Of a stretch of DNA of 28,158 nt, positions 22,276-28,158 are shown in pieces. The notes under the pieces were generated by a model. That model ran no database searches and was not told where the DNA came from. It worked only from the letters and a program-made list of their open reading frames with translations. Both the position numbers and the translations under genes were made by a program. Location: contig CALDJV010000486.1 in assembly GCA_937899305.1 (NCBI GenBank), positions 1-28,158 on the forward strand, read 5' to 3'. How positions within the stretch are numbered: the stretch's first letter is position 1; each line of letters begins with the position of its first letter. The stretch comes from an uncultured Cytophagaceae bacterium (GTDB lineage: Bacteria; Bacteroidota; Bacteroidia; Cytophagales; Microscillaceae).

Positions 22276-24583
22276 ATGAAACCCGAATACATCATCTTTG
22301 CCATCCCCGCAATTGGACTCGTGGCGTTGTTATTTACATTTATTAGGTCTGCTTGGGTAACAAAGCAAGACATTGGTTCCGACAAAATGAAACGCATTGC
22401 CGAGAACATTGCTAACGGAGCCATGGCTTTCCTCAAAGCCGAATACAAAGTGCTTGGAATTTTTGTGATAGGCGTAGCCATCGTTTTAGGCCTTACTGCC
22501 CCAGCCGATAGTTCTCCCCTCATTGCACTTTCATTTATTATAGGAGCAGTTTGTTCAGCCATGGCTGGATTTATTGGAATGCGAGTAGCTACCAAAGCAA
22601 ACGTACGTACTACCAATGCGGCTCGTACTGGTTTGAGTCACGCACTTAAGATTGCTTTTACGGGTGGTTCTGTAATGGGACTTGGTGTAGTTGGTTTAGC
22701 CTTATTAGGTTTGGGAACCTTATTCTCTGCATATTTCTTTGTTTGGGATGTAGGTGCAGCCTCTAACAAAAGTGATGTATTGCGTGTAGTATTGAATGTG
22801 TTGACTGGTTTTTCTTTTGGGGCTTCTTCTATTGCTTTGTTTGCTCGGGTAGCAGGTGGTATTTACACCAAGGCTGCTGATGTAGGAGCTGACTTGGTAG
22901 GTAAAGTAGAAGCTGGTATTCCTGAAGATCACCCTTTGAACCCAGCAACCATTGCAGATAACGTAGGAGACAATGTAGGAGATGTTGCAGGTATGGGTGC
23001 TGACTTGTTTGAATCTTATAGGTACGATGGTACTTGGAGTTGCATTCATTAGCCCTACTGGTTTTGCTGATAGTATGGGTGGTTTGTCTGCGGTGTTATT
23101 GCCATTGATGTTGGCAGCTTTGGGTATTGTTACTTCTATCATTGGTACTTTTATGGTACAGGTAAAAGAAGGTGGTAACCCTCAACGCGCTTTGAATATT
23201 GGTGAGTTTGGCTCTACCGGAATTTTAATTGTCCTTTCTTTCTTTTTGATTACCAACGTATTGCCCGAATCCTGGAGTGTAGGTATAGGTGCCAATAAGT
23301 TTGAGTATACTTCATTGAATGTATTCTTTGCAACCATCATTGGTGCAGTAGCAGGGCTATTGATTGGTTTGATTACCGAATATTACACAGGTACTGGTAC
23401 TCGTCCAGTAAAATCAATTGTACAACAGTCTTCTACCGGATCAGCTACCAACATCATTGCTGGTTTGGGAGTAGGAATGTATTCTACGGCTATTCCGATT
23501 ATTATCATTGCGGCCGCGGTAATTGGTGCTTATCAATTGGCCAACCTTTATGGTATCGCCATCGCAGCAGTAGGTATGTTGGCCAACACTGGTATCCAGT
23601 TGGCAGTAGATGCTTACGGTCCTATCTCGGATAATGCAGGTGGTATTGCCGAAATGAGTGAATTACCTAAGGAAGTTCGTCAAAGAACAGATAAGTTGGA
23701 TGCTGTTGGAAACACCACTGCAGCCATCGGAAAAGGTTTTGCCATTGGTTCAGCCGCTTTGACTGCCTTGGCTTTGTTTAGTGCTTTTAAAGTAACCGCT
23801 GGTATTGGTATCATTGATGTATCTCGCCCCGATGTAATGGCCGGTTTGTTTATTGGTGGTATGTTGCCTTTCTTGTTCTCGGCTATGGCCATGCAAGCAG
23901 TAGGTAAAGCAGCCATGTCAATGATTGAAGAGGTTCGTCGTCAATTTGCTGAGATTCCAGCGTTGAAGGCTGCTCTTAATGTAATGCGTAAAAACGAAGG
24001 CAAAGAAATGAAGGATTGGGATCCTAAGGATCGTGAGACTTTTGAGAAAGCTGATGGTATCGCTGAGTACGATAAATGTGTGGCCATCTCTACGCAATCG
24101 TCTATTCGCCAAATGGTATTGCCTGGAGTAGTTGCCATCTTTGCTCCTATCGTAATTGGTTTTGGAGCCAAGGCCGCTGGTCAGGATACTCAAATGCTAG
24201 GTGGTTTGTTGGCTGGGGTAACTGTAGCCGGAGTGTTGATGGCTATTTTCCAATCTAACGCGGGTGGTGCTTGGGACAACGCCAAGAAAATGTTTGAAGA
24301 GGGCGTAAAGATCAAAGTACAAGGAAAAGATCAAACCTTCTACAAAGGTTCTGAACCACACAAAGCTGCAGTAGTAGGAGACACCGTAGGTGATCCATTC
24401 AAGGATACTTCTGGTCCTTCGTTGAACATTCTTTTGAAATTGATGTCAGTAGTTGCTTTGGTAATTGCTCCTTATTTGGCCACCTCTTCAATGAAGAAAA
24501 CTGCCGAGGTAAAACCAGAAATCAAAAAGGAAATTACTTTATCAAAAGCAGAAGCTAAAAGATATACCATTGTCAAGAAATAA
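22276..24583 (+). CDS. hppA: Membrane-bound pyrophosphatase, interrupted by one frameshift at about 23020
   Basis: An ion-pumping pyrophosphatase that hydrolyses PPi and moves H+ or Na+ across the inner membrane. Two open stretches join into one protein of about 769 residues: 22276-23052 (codons to Tyr248 in frame) and then the next frame to 24583. At 23017-23022 the sequence TAT-A-GGT should read TAT-GTA-GGT, so two bases are missing, just after the PPi-binding block D-N-V-G-D-N-V-G-D-V-A-G-M-G-A-D. Everything on both sides is intact, with G-I-P-E-D-H-P-L-N-P-A, S-D-N-A-G-G-I-A-E-M and the third block S-N-A-G-G-A-W-D-N-A-K. G-N-T-T-A-A (Ala, not Lys) points to the K+-dependent subfamily. The break may be a sequencing error or a recent mutation; without repair the product is truncated. 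Confidence 0.9.
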
Positions 24584-24637
24584 TTGGGGTTAAAATATCA
24601 CTCGTATATTTTTTATCTCATTCACATATTTTCTTAC

Positions 24638-24667
24638 AAAAGCCTGAACTTTGTTTCAGGCTTTTTT
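24638..24667 (+). terminator. Rho-independent terminator after hppA
   Basis: Perfect 11-bp stem AAAAGCCTGAA (24638-24648) and TTCAGGCTTTT (24655-24665), a 6-nt loop and a T run. Confidence 0.88.
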
Positions 24668-24724
24668 ATTTTTAGGGCATCATATTAATAGCATTCACCA
24701 ATTTCCACTTCCACCTGTTTTAAA

Positions 24725-25690
24725 ATGACACTGTTTCTCTTTCAAGACACTACTAAAGCTATTCAGGATACTACCAAAAAGGTGGCTCAAAAAGCCGAGG
24801 GAGTCATTGAACAATCCAAAGATTTTTGGAATGTCGAGTTGATCCCAAGCAGTAACCTCACCGTGGGTCGTATTTTAACCGATATACTGGTATTGATCAT
24901 CATCTATGCCAGCGCCCGACTACTTATTTGGTTTTTACAGCGGCTCATCACCCGTCGTTTGTCTAAGGTAAAAGCCATTGATCGCGGAAAACAATTTGCC
25001 ATTCTTCAAATTACCAAGTACATCATTTATGTCATTGCCATTTCTATTATGCTCAATCGGATGCATATTGGGTCGGCTTTGTTGGCAGGGTCAGCCGCCT
25101 TGTTTGTAGGAATCGGTTTTGGTTTGCAGCAAATTGCCAACGACTTGATTTCAGGCTTGATTATTTTGTTTGAAGGAAGGGTAAAAGTAGGTGATATGGT
25201 AGAAATGAACTCCACCGTAGGACGGGTCACTTCTATTGGGGTACGTACCTCTACGGTAGAAACCCGAGACTCCATCGAGATCATTGTACCCAACTCTCGA
25301 TTTATGTCCGACAATGTAATCAACTGGAGTAGTAATCGCAGCGTCACTACTCGCTTTCAAATTGCGGTAGGAGTAGCCTATGGTTCTAATGTAGAACTGG
25401 TGAAAGAAAAACTTATTGAAGCAGCCTATGCCCACGAAGACATTGTACCCAAACCCGAAAAGCCTTATGTCTTATTCAAAGATTTTGCTGATAATAGTCT
25501 CAACTTCGAGCTGAATTTCTGGACTTCTAATACTTGGGATATTGAAATCGTGCAAAGCGATGTACGCTTCACCATCGATAAACTCTTCCGAGAAGCAGGT
25601 ATTGTCATTGCCTTTCCTCAGCGGGATGTTCACTTGACAGTAGACGACAAAGATGTGACCAAATTGAAGAAGGTATTTGCCGGAAAGTAG
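24725..25690 (+). CDS. Small-conductance mechanosensitive channel, MscS family
   Basis: A 321-residue inner-membrane channel that opens under membrane tension to release solutes on osmotic downshock. Residues 1-45 are a soluble N-terminal part. Membrane segments lie near 49-72, 93-111 and 117-147. The last is the pore-lining TM3 with the A-G-S-A-A-L-F-V-G-I-G-F-G-L-Q-Q (121-136) pattern of Ala and Gly, followed by N-D-L-I-S-G. The beta domain contains G-D-M-V-E-M and the conserved V-P-N-S-R-F (about 189-194), then an alpha/beta C-terminal domain to 321. Length is close to classical MscS. Stand-alone gene. Confidence 0.93.
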   Translation: MTLFLFQDTTKAIQDTTKKVAQKAEGVIEQSKDFWNVELIPSSNLTVGRILTDILVLIIIYASARLLIWFLQRLITRRLSKVKAIDRGKQFAILQITKYIIYVIAISIMLNRMHIGSALLAGSAALFVGIGFGLQQIANDLISGLIILFEGRVKVGDMVEMNSTVGRVTSIGVRTSTVETRDSIEIIVPNSRFMSDNVINWSSNRSVTTRFQIAVGVAYGSNVELVKEKLIEAAYAHEDIVPKPEKPYVLFKDFADNSLNFELNFWTSNTWDIEIVQSDVRFTIDKLFREAGIVIAFPQRDVHLTVDDKDVTKLKKVFAGK

Positions 25691-25724
25691 TTGGTTTTTA
25701 TTGCTTTAGGGAACAAGGTTTTGG

Positions 25725-26636
25725 CTATTGCTCGAGCACCAAACTTGGAGCTTCTCCATCCGAAAAATGCATGAATGGTTGTTGGGGTTGCTCCATGGAT
25801 TGTAGTCGCGCAATCCGCTCTTTGGTATCTGGATGACTTCTGAAGATAGAAGGCTCTACTCCTCCCCTACCAGGGCGCATAATTTGGTGTAGCCAGTTAC
25901 CACTGTAGTATTCTACTTTTTCCAATGCCTCGGCCAGCCCTAATGGATCATTGGTTAACAAAGCAGCATGTAAATCGGCGTTGAATTCTCGCGTACGAGA
26001 AAGCGCCAACTGCAATAACCCTACTATTCGAGGGGCAAACAAAAGCAGCAATATTGCAATCCAAGGCACCTGCATTCTACCCATTAAATACAAAGGTAAA
26101 CTCACTAGTAGCAACAACTTACCCAAATTGGCCAATAAACTAGTCAGGCGACTCATAATATCGGCAAAGCTCATCACACGCATGTCATTATTACTCACGT
26201 GGCTCACTTCATGGGCCAATACTCCGGCTAACTCTCTTGAACTTAATTTTTTTAGTACCCCTTCGGTAATGGCAATGTGGGCGCTTTTGGGAGCACCTAC
26301 CGCAAAAGCATTCATTGTCGTCCCAGGAATATAATACAACTTAGGCACCGCAGGTAAATCGGCTCGCTGGGCCAATAGGGTAATCATCTGGTGTAGATTG
26401 GGAGCATTTTCGGGGAGAATTGGATGTACTTTATACATCTTTAGGATGAGCTTAGGGGAGATTCGAGGGGCCAAAAACATAAGTAATAGCCCAAAAATAG
26501 CCGCCACTGATAACCCTACCTTGCCTGCCAGTAAAAAACCCAGTAATGCCACAATAGCGATCATACTGGCAAAAAGGACAATGGTATGGAGGCGATTCTG
26601 TAATTTATGCTTTTTAATAATTTCAGGTGCTAACAT
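25725..26636 (-). CDS. HtpX-like M48 membrane metalloprotease
   Basis: A 303-residue inner-membrane zinc protease of family M48, which cleaves damaged membrane proteins and complements FtsH-type quality control. Membrane segments lie near 16-36, 40-58, 168-186 and 190-210. The zinc site is H-E-V-S-H (142-146), with the third ligand Glu217 in R-T-R-E-F-N-A-D (214-221). N-A-F-A-V-G (109-114) before it matches HtpX. The C-terminus carries S-H-P-D-T-K-E-R-I (266-274), the usual closing motif. It ends 34 nt from the MscS gene, in a convergent arrangement, with no clear terminator. Confidence 0.93.
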   Translation of the reverse strand: MLAPEIIKKHKLQNRLHTIVLFASMIAIVALLGFLLAGKVGLSVAAIFGLLLMFLAPRISPKLILKMYKVHPILPENAPNLHQMITLLAQRADLPAVPKLYYIPGTTMNAFAVGAPKSAHIAITEGVLKKLSSRELAGVLAHEVSHVSNNDMRVMSFADIMSRLTSLLANLGKLLLLVSLPLYLMGRMQVPWIAILLLLFAPRIVGLLQLALSRTREFNADLHAALLTNDPLGLAEALEKVEYYSGNWLHQIMRPGRGGVEPSIFRSHPDTKERIARLQSMEQPQQPFMHFSDGEAPSLVLEQ

Positions 26637-26896
26637 AAGTTTTGATATTAGAGTTCAGCAACTTCAGGATGCATGAATGATCTCAAAATAGCTCGCTTAA
26701 AAATTTTACTTTTCTCACTCATTGTGTACTAACAAGTGCAGTACTTTTAATACGATGATTGAATCAATAGTTATAATCACACCTGTCTTTTTAACTAACG
26801 CTTGGTTGACCATTATAGATAAAACTTTTGTTGAACTTTTTTGGTTTAGATAAAAGGATTTCAATTCGTTTTATTAAGAATTAGTCTAAATAAAAA

Positions 26897-26904
26897 TATT
26901 TTTG
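26897..26904 (+). promoter_or_regulatory. -7 promoter element before the Fur-family gene
   Basis: TATTTTTG at 26897-26904 fits TAnnTTTG, with a leader of about 30 nt. An A/T palindrome (AAAAATATTTTT) overlaps it and could be an autoregulatory site, but no classical Fur box is seen. The rest of 26637-26896 holds nothing I can name. Confidence 0.4.
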
Positions 26905-26939
26905 TAGTTTTACCCTAAATATCAAACATATCATAAACA

Positions 26940-27437
26940 ATGGTTCCGTCCCCGGCAAGACACCAAGAAGAAGTCAAGAAAGTATTTACCGAGTTTCTCG
27001 AGAAGAAAAAAATGCGCAAAACGCAGGAAAGGTTTGCCATTTTGGAAGAGATTTACAACATAGAACACTTTGATGCTTACTCGCTTTTTGTGAACATGAA
27101 AGACAAGAACTATCGAGTGAGTCGAGCTACAGTATACAATACCTTGGAGCTCTTGATCGAGTGTGGATTGGTAAAACGTCATCATTTTGGGGCCAATTTT
27201 TCAGTCTATGAAAAAGCCTACCATTATCGTCAACACGATCATTTGGTATGTATGGATTGTCAAAAAATTTATGAATTCTGTGACCCTCGAATTCAAAATA
27301 TCCAAGAGATGGTGCAAGATATGTACGGATTTGACATAGAATACCATACTTTAGTATTCAGAGGAATTTGCCAAGCTTGCGAAAGCAAAAAACAAAACAG
27401 TTCCCCTGGATCTTCACGAACTACCTCGACAAAGTAA
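26940..27437 (+). CDS. Fur-family metal-dependent regulator
   Basis: A 165-residue repressor. Residues 1-85 are the winged helix: K-M-R-K-T-Q-E-R-F-A-I-L (24-35), then H-F-D-A-Y (43-47) and the recognition helix V-S-R-A-T-V-Y-N-T-L (60-69). The dimerisation and metal domain has H-D-H-L (99-102), a zinc knuckle C104-M-D-C107 and a second pair C144-Q-A-C147. Residue 91 is Glu (V-Y-E), as in Fur, where PerR sensors usually have Asp, so an iron-type role is more likely than peroxide sensing. The last 18 residues are Ser/Thr-rich and not conserved. Start at ATG 26940 behind a -7 element. The target genes cannot be seen here. Confidence 0.9.
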   Translation: MVPSPARHQEEVKKVFTEFLEKKKMRKTQERFAILEEIYNIEHFDAYSLFVNMKDKNYRVSRATVYNTLELLIECGLVKRHHFGANFSVYEKAYHYRQHDHLVCMDCQKIYEFCDPRIQNIQEMVQDMYGFDIEYHTLVFRGICQACESKKQNSSPGSSRTTSTK

Positions 27438-27640
27438 CGCTGTTCTTAGAAAATGAAGTAGGAACAAATGACGTTGTAAATACTTCAACTTCATCCTCAC
27501 CAAGGTTCGGAAGGACAGGGCAGGTAGTCGTTTTAAAACCAAGAAAATAGTAATAACGTAGGTAGGTCATTGATGATAGGTAAAACGCTACTCGCAGTAT
27601 GAACTCGCCTAGTGTTAAGGAAACAGCATTGCACCTTCGC

Positions 27641-28126
27641 CTACGCCTTTTCCTGCAACAAGGCCTTTCTTACCAGTGCAATTTGCCCAGAATGATAAAT
27701 GTCATGTTCAATGATTCCGTGCAATAAAGTATAAAAATTATAGTCTTTTCCGGGGACCAGTTCTTCTAATTGGGCATCTTCCCAGCTTTCCAAAATTTCA
27801 AGAATTACTTGTTGATTGGCTACTAACTCAGATAACACACTTTGCCATTTGGCCTCGATGGGAGTCTCGATGATGGTCCAATCCTGAGGAGAATTGAGCT
27901 CAATATCAAAAATCTCATCCCCTTCAAGCTTTTTTACCACAAATTCTCGCCAATTCAAAATATGCTGAATTGTTTCCCAAATGGTGTGAGTATGAGGAAT
28001 GGGTCGCTGATTGGCTTGTTGATAGTCCACCCCTTTGACCAAATGTAACAAGGAGTTGCCATGCCAAGGAGTACCATTGTAAGCCATCTTGAATGAAAAA
28101 CGAATACGTTGGATTTCTTTGTTCAT
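27641..28126 (-). CDS. DinB-like metal-binding four-helix protein
   Basis: A 161-residue cytoplasmic protein of the DinB/YfiT-like fold, a four-helix bundle with a metal-binding His triad. From the ATG at 28126 the pattern is H-T-H-T-I-W-E-T-I-Q-H-I-L-N-W (about 45-59) on one helix, and H-G-I-I-E-H-D-I-Y-H-S-G-Q-I (about 136-149) on another, giving the H-x3-H pair and the third His. I prefer this ATG over a GTG at 28147, which would add seven residues near the window end. DinB-like proteins include thiol-dependent transferases and proteins of unknown role; no reaction can be assigned. Confidence 0.88.
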   Translation of the reverse strand: MNKEIQRIRFSFKMAYNGTPWHGNSLLHLVKGVDYQQANQRPIPHTHTIWETIQHILNWREFVVKKLEGDEIFDIELNSPQDWTIIETPIEAKWQSVLSELVANQQVILEILESWEDAQLEELVPGKDYNFYTLLHGIIEHDIYHSGQIALVRKALLQEKA

Positions 28127-28158
28127 ATTGAGGATATTATTAAGCACCTGTTAAGTGG

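Noticed and set aside
22982..24583. Second half of hppA as a separate gene starting at ATG 22982
   Set aside because: Its first 13 codons are out-of-frame translation of the conserved block of the first half; the match to the family starts only after the frameshift.
1..28158. CRISPR array, tRNA, rRNA or prophage
   Set aside because: No regularly spaced repeats, no T-loop-like GGTTCGAATCC stretch in a cloverleaf context, and no phage genes were seen.

Overview
The window reads as chromosomal DNA of a Bacteroidota bacterium, most likely a marine, gliding member of the Cytophagales (Microscilla-like). This is inferred, not searched. The supports are a PorP/SprF-type outer-membrane protein of type IX secretion, Bacteroidota-style -7 promoter elements (TAnnTTTG) before several genes, few Shine-Dalgarno sites, a DUF5522-like mini-protein beside cobalamin genes, and an AT-rich genome with long non-coding gaps holding palindromic repeats.

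Layout. 1-3.5 kb: an unrecognised acidic protein, a fold-back repeat, a DUF4279-like protein, a hot-dog acyl-CoA thioesterase, a zinc-ribbon membrane protein and an XRE-type regulator. 3.5-4.4 kb: a gene-poor stretch with an orphan terminator and a possible decayed TPR fragment. 4.4-5.7 kb: a secreted PhoD-like phosphatase. 5.8-9.7 kb (minus strand): a three-gene operon of tyrosinase, an all-helical HEAT-like protein, and a fusion of HEAT-like, SCO-like thioredoxin and MerC-like membrane domains; this looks like a copper-oxidase and maturation module. 10.0-12.1 kb: a cobalamin riboswitch followed by a BtuF-like lipoprotein, a 50-residue Cys-rich protein and CobU. 12.2-12.7 kb: a secreted basic Spy-like protein.

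12.7-17.6 kb (minus strand): a tightly packed operon rsfS, ftsH, LUD-domain gene, lpxH and a secreted propeller-like protein, linking ribosome silencing, membrane proteolysis and lipid A synthesis. birA is divergent from it. 18.4-21.2 kb: a PorP/SprF gene and a secreted basic protein made of two internal repeats, set among fold-back repeats and a 71-bp direct repeat; a shorter paralogue of the basic protein follows at 21.2-21.7 kb. 22.3-24.6 kb: a membrane pyrophosphatase gene, hppA, interrupted by one apparent 2-nt deletion. 24.7-28.1 kb: an MscS channel, an HtpX/M48 membrane protease, a Fur-family regulator and a DinB-like protein.

The observations most worth following are the tyrosinase/SCO/HEAT operon, the frameshift in hppA, the family of fold-back repeats, and the secreted proteins that join a strongly basic body to an Asp-rich tail. 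No CRISPR array, rRNA, tRNA or complete insertion sequence was seen.
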